A stretch of 13,725 nt of DNA. It comes from Desulfosarcina sp. (GTDB lineage Bacteria; Desulfobacterota; Desulfobacteria; Desulfobacterales; Desulfosarcinaceae). The notes under the pieces are model-generated. The model was not told the DNA's origin. It was given only the letters and a program-made list of their open reading frames with translations, and did not search any database. The DNA is taken from assembly GCA_030642405.1 (NCBI GenBank), contig DAOWNV010000043.1, positions 1-13,725 on the forward strand. The letters are read 5' to 3'. Position 1 is the first letter of the stretch; each line of letters opens with the position of its first letter. The position numbers were made by a program, and so were the translations under genes. This document shows positions 6,046 to 12,694 of the stretch, one piece after another.

Positions 6046-7188
6046 CTAAAATCCCAGGTTTTTCGCCACGATTACCTTCATGACTTCACTGGTTCCGGCA
6101 AAAATCGGCATTACCCGCACATCGCGGAATGTTCTAACCAGGTGGCAGTTCTCGGTAACAGCCTCCATGCCGAGGATATCCAGGCTTTCCCGCACCACCC
6201 GATTCACCATCTCGCATGTCCAGTATTTCGCCATGGATGTTTGCGTATTGACATCTTTGCCCTCCATGTGATCGGCAATCAGCTGGTCAAGAAAGCTCCT
6301 GCCGATTTGAACATCCGTAGCGATTTCGACCAACTTGAACTGAATCGACTGCGATTTGCATATGGGCTTGCCGGAAACGGAGCTGGTCTTGCAGTGGGAA
6401 AGCATCTGCCGGCAGACATGTTCCGCAGTCGCCACCGCCATAATGGAGCAGACCAGGCGTTCCTGCTGCAGTTTCTTCATAAGCATGATGAAACCCTGTC
6501 CTTTGGTACCAAGCAGATTCTCTTTTGGAATCCGGCACCCGGAGAAGAAAAGCTCGGATGTATCCTGGCTGTACATGCCCATTTTATCGAGCTTGTTTCC
6601 CTTGTTGAATCCCGGCGTACCGTCTTCGACAAGATACAGGGAAACGGCGGCGTGCGGGTTCTCCACGGCGGGATCCTTGGCGGCAACAACAACAAGATCG
6701 CAGTGAATGCCGTTGGAAATGAACGTCTTCGCCCCATCGATGACGATTTCGTCCCCTTCTTCGACGGCTGTCGCGGTCATCGAAGCCACATCGCTGCCGG
6801 CATCCGGTTCCGTCATGGCAAGAGCCAGGACGATGTCGCCGGATACGCAGCCGGGAAGGTATTTGTGCTTTTGCTCCTCGGAACCGAAAGTGGCGATATA
6901 CGGCGCGATAATGTCGCTGTGAAGCGACGCCATCAGGCCGTAGTGATTGGTTCGGGAAAGTTCTTCATTGACAATCACCGCGTGGAGAAAATCGTGGCCC
7001 GGCCCCTGATATAGCTCGGGAACGGTCGTGCACAACAGTCCTGCCTTTCCAATGCTCCGCCAGATGTCCCTGGGAACTATCTTGTCTTTTTCCCACTGGT
7101 CCACAAAAGGTATGACCTCGTTGGCCAAAAACGTTCGTGCGTGCTCCCTGAACTGCTGATGCGCATCCGTATACTGCAAAACATCCAT
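6046..7188 (-). CDS. Acyl-CoA dehydrogenase, LCAD/IVD-like
   Basis: A 380-residue acyl-CoA dehydrogenase. The ATG at 7188 is chosen over an upstream in-frame start at 7341 because AAGGAG lies six bases before it and family homology begins there; the extra 51 residues look non-coding. The FAD-domain motif TEPDAGSDV is intact (126-134). At the C-terminal position where MCAD-type enzymes carry the catalytic Glu, this protein has Ala364 (PIFAGTSEVMK). That is the pattern of LCAD and isovaleryl-CoA dehydrogenase, in which the base sits on helix G; Glu243 in QQERL is the evident candidate. The usual RxAFGxxL segment is replaced by SSVSGKPICKSQSIQ (269-283), which lacks the Arg and the FG pair. Same direction as its neighbours, flanked by hairpins. 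Substrate unknown. Confidence 0.85.
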   Translation of the reverse strand: MDVLQYTDAHQQFREHARTFLANEVIPFVDQWEKDKIVPRDIWRSIGKAGLLCTTVPELYQGPGHDFLHAVIVNEELSRTNHYGLMASLHSDIIAPYIATFGSEEQKHKYLPGCVSGDIVLALAMTEPDAGSDVASMTATAVEEGDEIVIDGAKTFISNGIHCDLVVVAAKDPAVENPHAAVSLYLVEDGTPGFNKGNKLDKMGMYSQDTSELFFSGCRIPKENLLGTKGQGFIMLMKKLQQERLVCSIMAVATAEHVCRQMLSHCKTSSVSGKPICKSQSIQFKLVEIATDVQIGRSFLDQLIADHMEGKDVNTQTSMAKYWTCEMVNRVVRESLDILGMEAVTENCHLVRTFRDVRVMPIFAGTSEVMKVIVAKNLGF

Positions 7189-7194
7189 GCTTGA

Positions 7195-7200
7195 CTCCTT
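7195..7200 (-). promoter_or_regulatory. Ribosome binding site fixing the 7188 start
   Basis: AAGGAG on the minus strand, six bases before the ATG at 7188-7186. It decides the start of the LCAD/IVD-like dehydrogenase against the longer in-frame reading from 7341. Confidence 0.8.
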
Positions 7201-7333
7201 TTTTGTCTCGAAACACCCCCGTTCGTAACGTCCCAATTGAGCGGGCATCGAGAAAATAAGATAGATGGAAAAGATCCGGATTAAACATGGCCTGAATCTT
7301 TCCACCGCCGTATTTAAACGTTGACGAGGAACA

Positions 7334-7378
7334 GGGCTCATCAGGCAGGCGGAGTTTTCAACACCGGCTGACGAGCCC
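7334..7378 (-). terminator. Hairpin downstream of the 617-aa dehydrogenase gene
   Basis: In minus-strand RNA, GGGCUCGUCAG (7378-7368) pairs with CUGAUGAGCCC (7344-7334) through 11 positions with one G-U wobble, around a 23-base loop. The plus-strand form has an A-C mismatch at that position. It begins about 31 bp after the stop at 7410. Only a weak U content follows. A terminator, or a 3' stem separating the two dehydrogenase genes, is likely. Confidence 0.5.
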
Positions 7379-7409
7379 TACGACACGTTACCCCTTCTTA
7401 GTAATGGAT

Positions 7410-9263
7410 TCAGCCACCGAAGCCGGCGTCGGTAATATCCACCGGGGACGAATCCGTGGTCAGAACAGCGTCCATCCGACCGAGGGTTATGGGGAGCATG
7501 GAATTGATGAAGTAACGGGCGGTCTTGATCTGGCCGTCGTAAAAGGCGGCATCCTTGTTCTTCTCTATTTTTTTCATTTTCTTCTCATCATCGGCGTCTC
7601 CCAGGATTTTCGCAAGTTTCGGCTGGGCCGTAATGGCTCTCCAGAGCAACATCCAGGCGACCACAATGTCTCCGGCAATATCCATGAACGGATTGGCATG
7701 GGCAAATGCCGATAGAACCTTAGGCGAAGCCGCTGTTTTTCCAAGATGCATGGCGGTTTTGCCGAACTTACCGATGGCTACCTCCATAGCCTCCCCAAGA
7801 TCCTTCAGATCGGGAAGAGCCTTCGCCTCGGACGCCATCCGGCCTATATCGGTCAGAAGATCCATGAACACCTTTCCCTTTTTCATGCCGATCTTCCTGC
7901 CGAGCAGGTCCATAGACTGGATACCGGTGGTTCCTTCGTAAATGGTGCTGATTTTTACATCCCTGAAAATTTGCTCGACCGGGTACTCCTTGCACACGCC
8001 ATACCCGCCATACACCTGGATAGCCTGCAGGCAGATTTCACACGCCCGTTCGGTGGTGTAGGCCTTGCATATCGGGGTCAAAAGAGCGATTCTTCCTTCA
8101 AGCCGCTGTTTTTCCTCATCATTTTTTGCAATTTTTACATTATCAATACAAAGGGACGTATAGTAGTTCAGGCTGCGCAATCCTTCAATTTGCGCCTTCA
8201 TCCAGAGAAGTGTCCTGCGAATATCCGGATGTTGGATGATGGGGACCTGTGGCGCGGATGAGTCCACCATACGGGTAAGATGCCGCCCCTGCTTTCTTTC
8301 TCTCGCGTAGTTAAGGGCGTACAAGTTTGCAGCGCTTGCCATTCCCAGTGCCTGAATAGCCACGGAAATCCGCTCTTCATTCATCATGTGAAACATGGCC
8401 CTAAGGCCCTTGTTTTCCCCTCCGAGAAGCGATCCCCTGCATTGGCCTTTTCCTCCCAGCGTAAGACTGCAGGTGGGTCCACCGTGAAGACCGATTTTTT
8501 CTTCGATACCGGTACACACGACATCATTAGGCTCTCCCAGAGTGCCGTCCTCATTGACCCATATCTTGGGCACGATGAAAAGGGAAATACCCTCGCTTCC
8601 TGCGGGAGCGCCCTCCACTCTGGCCAAAACAGGATGAATGATGTTTTCGGTAATGTCGTGTTCGGCCACGCTGATAAAAATTTTGTTGCCCACAATGTTG
8701 TATGTGCCGTCCTCGTTTTTCACGGCCGATGTAGTCAACGCCCCGACATCCGATCCGGCATCGGGTTCTGTAAGAGCCATCGTTCCCCCCCATTCACCGG
8801 AGTAAAGCTTTTCCAGAAACAACTCTTTTTGTTTTTCCGTTCCAAAAACCTCTACCAACTTTCCGGCGCCGTGGCCCAGCATGGGGTAGGCGGCAATCGC
8901 CGTATTTGCTCCGTGAAACAACTCCATGGCAGCCGACCACAGTGTAAGCGGCATGCCCTGCCCGCCGGCTTCGAGATCATCGGAAAGAGCAATCCATTCC
9001 CCTTCTTTAATTAGATCGTATACGCGGTGTACTACCTCGGGTACCTTCACCTTGCCGCTTTCAAAGGTGCAGCCTTCCCGGTCGCATATAACAGCGGTCG
9101 GTAAAATCTCTTTGATCGCAAGTGATCTGGCCTCGTTCAACACCATATCAAAAGTCTTGCGGTTAAGATCACCGTACAGCTTGCTCTGTGTTAATTCATC
9201 TATTTTTAATTGTTCGAATAATACGAACTGAACATCTTTTCGATCATTTAGTTGTTGAGTCAT
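7410..9263 (-). CDS. Large acyl-CoA dehydrogenase with C-terminal extension (DmdC/FadE5-like)
   Basis: A 617-residue member of the large acyl-CoA dehydrogenase group, which carries an extra N-terminal segment and a C-terminal helical extension of about 150 residues compared with 380-residue enzymes. TEPDAGSDVG is at 165-174, GGYG at 419-422, and FRDVKISTIYEG ends in the catalytic Glu443. An extension from about 460 to 617 is Lys- and Ala-rich and helical, matching the acetyl-CoA-dehydrogenase C-terminal-like domain seen in DmdC (methylmercaptopropionyl-CoA dehydrogenase) and mycobacterial FadE5. Substrates in this group vary widely, so only the reaction type (alpha,beta-dehydrogenation of an acyl-CoA) is safe. 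It is the first gene of the minus-strand series and is divergent from the double TetR gene, making it a likely target of that regulator. The RBS (AAGGGAAG) is weak. Confidence 0.9.
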   Translation of the reverse strand: MTQQLNDRKDVQFVLFEQLKIDELTQSKLYGDLNRKTFDMVLNEARSLAIKEILPTAVICDREGCTFESGKVKVPEVVHRVYDLIKEGEWIALSDDLEAGGQGMPLTLWSAAMELFHGANTAIAAYPMLGHGAGKLVEVFGTEKQKELFLEKLYSGEWGGTMALTEPDAGSDVGALTTSAVKNEDGTYNIVGNKIFISVAEHDITENIIHPVLARVEGAPAGSEGISLFIVPKIWVNEDGTLGEPNDVVCTGIEEKIGLHGGPTCSLTLGGKGQCRGSLLGGENKGLRAMFHMMNEERISVAIQALGMASAANLYALNYARERKQGRHLTRMVDSSAPQVPIIQHPDIRRTLLWMKAQIEGLRSLNYYTSLCIDNVKIAKNDEEKQRLEGRIALLTPICKAYTTERACEICLQAIQVYGGYGVCKEYPVEQIFRDVKISTIYEGTTGIQSMDLLGRKIGMKKGKVFMDLLTDIGRMASEAKALPDLKDLGEAMEVAIGKFGKTAMHLGKTAASPKVLSAFAHANPFMDIAGDIVVAWMLLWRAITAQPKLAKILGDADDEKKMKKIEKNKDAAFYDGQIKTARYFINSMLPITLGRMDAVLTTDSSPVDITDAGFGG

Positions 9264-9308
9264 AGGTCTGTCTTCCCTTTCCGGTGGGTATTGACTTGGT
9301 TTTTTTCA

Positions 9309-9333
9309 AGGAGAGATTTTTATTATCTCACCT
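9309..9333. promoter_or_regulatory. Candidate operator upstream of the 617-aa dehydrogenase gene
   Basis: AGGAGAGAT at 9309-9317 and ATCTCACCT at 9325-9333 form an inverted repeat with eight of nine positions matching and a 7-base centre. The 25-bp size fits a TetR-family site. On the minus strand a -10-like GATAAT (9327-9322) falls inside it, 60 bp before the gene's ATG, so binding there would block transcription. Inference from position and symmetry only. Confidence 0.4.
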
Positions 9334-9352
9334 ACAAAGTTTACTGCTTATG

Positions 9353-9490
9353 TCATTTAATAATAATTGATATCTGTTTAGGATCATCTCTTTTCATCCC
9401 CTGGCCTTCCGCAATTAGTATGCCACAGGTCCCATACCAGAGATGGTTAGCATCTGCAATGACAATAGGTGCGCCCCGGTTGTGCGTACC
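9353..9490 (-). pseudogene. Protein-like open stretch without a start codon, possible gene remnant
   Basis: Reading the minus strand from a TAA at 9493-9491 to a TGA at 9355-9353 gives 45 open codons that contain the protein-like run APIVIADANHLWYGTCGIL. There is no ATG, GTG or TTG before it and no ribosome binding site, so it cannot be an intact gene. It may be the tail of a lost gene in the divergent region or chance. No family recognised. Confidence 0.2.
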
Positions 9491-9515
9491 TTACTTCGCA
9501 GAAACAAAAGGGATC

Positions 9516-9530
9516 GGTGTGATTCACACC
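9516..9530. promoter_or_regulatory. Perfect palindrome in the divergent control region, candidate operator
   Basis: GGTGTG at 9516-9521 and CACACC at 9525-9530 are perfect inverted arms around ATT. It lies near the middle of the 479-bp gap between the divergent dehydrogenase and double TetR genes. The size suits a dimeric regulator site, but nothing links it to a specific protein. Confidence 0.35.
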
Positions 9531-9625
9531 AATGAAACAATCATACTGGAAAGTGGCCGCATCTTTTTCGGACGAAACGTCCTCTTTGATAGACTTTTTG
9601 GCCGATCAGAAGCCTCGCAAAGGTA

Positions 9626-9692
9626 TTGACAAATGAATACTTTATACAATATGAATTGCACTCGATTATGAGATTATAATGAATGGTATTCT
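9626..9692 (+). promoter_or_regulatory. Candidate promoter and repeated ATGAAT boxes before the double TetR gene
   Basis: A consensus -35 box TTGACA is at 9626-9631, with TATGAA at 9650-9655 as a possible -10 (18-bp spacing). A perfect TATAAT at 9675-9680 lacks a good -35. ATGAAT occurs three times (9633-9638, 9651-9656, 9679-9684), and GAATAC at 9635-9640 is inverted as GTATTC at 9686-9691. The GAAT/ATTC flavour recalls FadR-type TetR sites (TGAATGA...TCATTCA), so autoregulation is possible. Confidence 0.4.
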
Positions 9693-9742
9693 GTCGGAGG
9701 CTTCTGCTGATTTTTTAATTTCTGCAAAGAAATCCAGTGCAG

Positions 9743-10933
9743 ATGGCAACATCAACAAATGCCGGAGATGGGGTTGTGCCGGACAAACGATCCAGTATAT
9801 TAGTTTCCGCCACTCAGATTTTTGCTGAAAAAGGCTTTGATCAGGCAACGATTACGGAGATCGCCAAGGGTGCACAAATGGGTGCATCGGGGATTTACAC
9901 CTGTTTCAATAGCAAAGAAAAAATTCTCTTTTCGATTATAGAAGAGTTTCTTATAAGTTGCACTGACGGTCTAATGGACCACCTTGAGGGAATCCAGGGT
10001 GCTGTTAATAAACTCAGAAAAGCTGTGTGGTTTCACTGCAAGTCATATTCTTCCAGTCGCAAAGAAATTAAAATTATTCTTGAATCGCGGTCCTACCTTC
10101 GGTTTTACAACTCGCCGGCTTACGAAAAATTGAAACCTTACAGCAAAATTTTTACTACTATTATTGAGGAAGGAATGGCAGAGGGTGTTTTTTATAACAC
10201 CTCATCCAAGACAATAATCCGGGATATGATTCTTGGGACGGTCGACCATGTTGCTATTAACTGGACAGTAAAAAACGGCCATAGTCCACTGGAACTGGCC
10301 GAACATATTTTCGACCTGATTTACAACGCAATTTGCTGCAAACAGGGAAATATTCATCCGGTCGATAAAAAGGAACTCAAACGTCGACAGATCATAAATG
10401 CCGCAACAAGTCTATTTGCCAAGTTCGGTTACAAGGACACCAATATTTTAGAAATTGCCAGAACGGCTTGTGTTGCTGAGGGAACGATATACGATTATTA
10501 CAAGAACAAGGAAAATTTACTTATTAATATTCCAGAGGGAAAACTCGGCGAGTTGCTGTGCGAGATTAATGGCAATGCACCAGAGAACGAGCTGAAAAAA
10601 ATTATCCACTCATTATTCAATTTTCACAACAAAGATCGTGATTATTCTACAATATTAGTATTGATGCTACGTCCTAATAAAAGTTTTTACTATTCAAAAA
10701 GCAATAAGATTTTGGATCAAATTTTTATATTGATCCAAAAAACCATAATAGCCGGTCAAAAAAGCGGAAGTTTCAGGCAGGATCTTGTCCCATCAGCTTA
10801 CAAAGCCTTACTATTCGGGTCCATCGATCATATTCTAATCCCTTGGATTATTTTTAATCGAAAATATGATCTGATCAAAGTGGGCAACGAAGTTTCAAAG
10901 CTTTTCATAAGCGCGATAGCACAGGAGAGTTGA
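9743..10933 (+). CDS. Tandem double TetR-family transcriptional regulator (two fused TetR units)
   Basis: A 396-residue cytoplasmic DNA-binding protein, twice the usual TetR length. Unit 1 (about 15-200) has a TetR helix-turn-helix with ATQIFAEKGFDQATITEIAK then GASGIYTCFNSKEKIL. Unit 2 (about 212-396) repeats it with ATSLFAKFGYKDTNILEIAR then AEGTIYDYYKNKENLL. The ligand-binding halves also correspond: ILGTVDHVAINW at 163-174 parallels LFGSIDHILIPW at 357-368. It therefore looks like two complete TetR proteins joined by a Lys-rich linker (about 205-215), a covalent pseudo-dimer. By analogy with FadR/PsrA-type regulators it may sense an acyl-CoA and control the flanking carboxyltransferase/dehydrogenase genes and the divergent dehydrogenase. 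The ATG at 9743 is preferred; a GTG six bases earlier is possible, and neither has a good ribosome binding site. The gene is A+T-rich. Confidence 0.88.
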   Translation: MATSTNAGDGVVPDKRSSILVSATQIFAEKGFDQATITEIAKGAQMGASGIYTCFNSKEKILFSIIEEFLISCTDGLMDHLEGIQGAVNKLRKAVWFHCKSYSSSRKEIKIILESRSYLRFYNSPAYEKLKPYSKIFTTIIEEGMAEGVFYNTSSKTIIRDMILGTVDHVAINWTVKNGHSPLELAEHIFDLIYNAICCKQGNIHPVDKKELKRRQIINAATSLFAKFGYKDTNILEIARTACVAEGTIYDYYKNKENLLINIPEGKLGELLCEINGNAPENELKKIIHSLFNFHNKDRDYSTILVLMLRPNKSFYYSKSNKILDQIFILIQKTIIAGQKSGSFRQDLVPSAYKALLFGSIDHILIPWIIFNRKYDLIKVGNEVSKLFISAIAQES

Positions 10934-11011
10934 GATCGGCTTTTTGTTTGACGCCATTGAAAAACGAGTCGGCACTGTGCTGCTGCATTGGCGAATTCAT
11001 GAACAACCAAC

Positions 11012-11016
11012 GGAGG
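11012..11016 (+). promoter_or_regulatory. Ribosome binding site fixing the GTG start at 11025
   Basis: GGAGG lies eight bases before GTG at 11025. It supports this start over an upstream in-frame TTG at 10944, which has no such site and would add 27 residues without family likeness. Confidence 0.75.
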
Positions 11017-11024
11017 AAATACTT

Positions 11025-12638
11025 GTGAACAAATTATTCGAAAAAGAATATGAAAACAACAGAACATATTGGTTGTCTGAAGAGAAACAAATCACTGACC
11101 TGTGGAACAAAGCGTACAATGCAGGTGGACAAAAGCAGATAGAACGTTTGAAGCGTCAGGGCAAAAAACCGGTGCGGGAATTAGTCGGGCAACTTATTGA
11201 CAAAGAGACGGAATTTTTCGAACTGAGCCGGGGAGCAGGATTTGGTATCAATTATGAGTCCACCACCGACGTACCCTCAGCCGGATTGGTTACCGGCCTG
11301 GGAAAAATTCACGGTAATTGGGTTATGGTTATCGCAAATGATAGCCGCGTTAAGGCCGGCGCATACTACCCGATCAACTGTAAAAAACACCTGCGCGCAC
11401 AGAATATAGCCGAACAGTGTGAAATCCCGTGTGTTTATATTGGGGATTCCGCAGGCGCCTTCCTTCCCATGCAGGACAGGGTTTTTCCAGGACAAGGCCA
11501 GTTTGGTCGATTTTTCTATAATATGAGCCGTATGTCCGCCAAGGGATTGAAACAATACACTCTGAGTACTGGGGGAAACACAGCAGGAGGCGCCTACACG
11601 GTTTATCTGGCTTGTGAGTCCATCATGATTGATAAGCTATCCTATTCTTTTTTAGGCGGCCCGCCAATGGTTAAATCCGCTATTGGAGAGGAAGTCACAA
11701 TGGAAGATTTAGGAGGCGCAAAGGTCCACACCGGTATTTCCGGCGGTGCCGACCATTTTGTAAAATCTCAGGATGAGGGAATTGAGAAACTTCGGGAGCT
11801 ACTAAGCTTCGATCCTCCACAAAAGCTTCAAATTGACCGACGGCAGGAAAAACCGCCTTTAACTGCAGACGATCATCTCTACAAGGTGCTTCCATCCGAT
11901 CCATATCGTGGTATCAACGTGCGCGAAGTTATTGCAGCTATTGCAGATGGATCTGAATTCAATGAGTACAAAAAGAATTATAGCCCCGGTCGAGGGGATA
12001 ATATCGTTTGCGGTAAGATCCATCTAAAAGGATTGCCCATAGGTATTGTAGCTAGCAACAATATTGGAGTCATTTTTATTGAGTCAGCTCGCAAGGCTAC
12101 TGAGTGGGTAGTTCGATGCAGTACCCAAAAAATTCCGATTCTCTATATTCAGAATTCCCCAGGATATATGGTGGGCACAGAAGAGGAGTATGGTGGTATC
12201 GGAAAATACGGTTCGGATATGGTCAGGGCATGCGCGTGCACTGCTGTTCCAAAAATTCAATGGATAATCGGACCAGACCATGGTGCTGCGAACTATGGCA
12301 TGTGCGGCCGGTCCTACGATCCACATTTTATATTCAACACCATACGTGGCCGCACGTCGGTGATGTCAGGCCGAACTGCCGGACACATACTGACAACCCT
12401 GGAGAGAGCGAATGCAAAGAGAAGGGGACAGAAAATGGATGAGTCCGATTTGAAAAAGTTCGAGGAAACAATGATAGAAAAGTACTCTAAAGAAGCGCAT
12501 CCTTTTTATACCGAAGCCCGATTGTACCATGACGGTACTTTACCATTTAAAGCCTGCCGCAATACCTTAGCAATGGCTTTTGAAGTATCTCTTTTGAAAC
12601 CAATATCATCGTCACATTTTGGTAATTTTAAATTTTAG
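11025..12638 (+). CDS. Acyl-CoA carboxylase carboxyltransferase (beta) subunit, methylcrotonyl-CoA carboxylase-like
   Basis: A 537-residue biotin-dependent carboxyltransferase with the two crotonase-fold halves of MCC-beta/PCC-beta (about 30-290 and 295-520) and the right family length from the GTG start. MCC-like wording includes YYPINCKKHLRAQNIAEQ (114-131), VFPGQGQFGRFFYNMSRMSAKG (153-174 region) and FLGGPPMVKSAIGEEVT. The enzyme would move a carboxyl group between carboxybiotin and an acyl-CoA. Two glycine-rich oxyanion-hole motifs deviate: GGNTAGGAY (183-191) where MCC has GSCTAGGAY, and GPDHGAANYGMCGRSY where it has GGSxGAGNYGMCGRAY. No biotin carboxylase or biotin carrier gene is in the window. 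It follows the double TetR gene by 91 bp and precedes an IVD-like dehydrogenase by 56 bp, as in a leucine/isovalerate cluster. Geranyl-CoA carboxylase-like or decarboxylating roles are alternatives. Confidence 0.85.
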   Translation: MNKLFEKEYENNRTYWLSEEKQITDLWNKAYNAGGQKQIERLKRQGKKPVRELVGQLIDKETEFFELSRGAGFGINYESTTDVPSAGLVTGLGKIHGNWVMVIANDSRVKAGAYYPINCKKHLRAQNIAEQCEIPCVYIGDSAGAFLPMQDRVFPGQGQFGRFFYNMSRMSAKGLKQYTLSTGGNTAGGAYTVYLACESIMIDKLSYSFLGGPPMVKSAIGEEVTMEDLGGAKVHTGISGGADHFVKSQDEGIEKLRELLSFDPPQKLQIDRRQEKPPLTADDHLYKVLPSDPYRGINVREVIAAIADGSEFNEYKKNYSPGRGDNIVCGKIHLKGLPIGIVASNNIGVIFIESARKATEWVVRCSTQKIPILYIQNSPGYMVGTEEEYGGIGKYGSDMVRACACTAVPKIQWIIGPDHGAANYGMCGRSYDPHFIFNTIRGRTSVMSGRTAGHILTTLERANAKRRGQKMDESDLKKFEETMIEKYSKEAHPFYTEARLYHDGTLPFKACRNTLAMAFEVSLLKPISSSHFGNFKF

Positions 12639-12694
12639 GTCATAATTCACATTGAACGGCATCTTGTATTTTATAATGGAAAAGAGGCAAAAAA

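Noticed and set aside
5977..7014. Long plus-strand open frame (345 codons) opposite the LCAD/IVD-like dehydrogenase
   Set aside because: It is antisense to a gene with clear motifs, shows no family motif, has no ribosome binding site and is a mirror of the G+C-rich codon pattern.
7189..7341. N-terminal extension of the LCAD/IVD-like dehydrogenase
   Set aside because: AAGGAG precedes the ATG at 7188 and homology starts there. The extension overlaps a hairpin and looks non-coding.
8280..9014. Plus-strand open frame of 244 codons opposite the 617-aa dehydrogenase
   Set aside because: Antisense shadow of a gene with an intact catalytic Glu and FAD motif; the product is low in recognisable structure and rich in His, Ser and Phe.
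9252..9629. Plus-strand open frame across the divergent control region
   Set aside because: It starts inside the dehydrogenase gene and has no ribosome binding site. A faint PAS-like look near its end (GVIHTNETI, FDRLFG) is too weak to support.
10944..11024. N-terminal extension of the carboxyltransferase from TTG at 10944
   Set aside because: The GTG at 11025 has GGAGG at good spacing and gives the normal family length; the extra 27 residues do not resemble the family.
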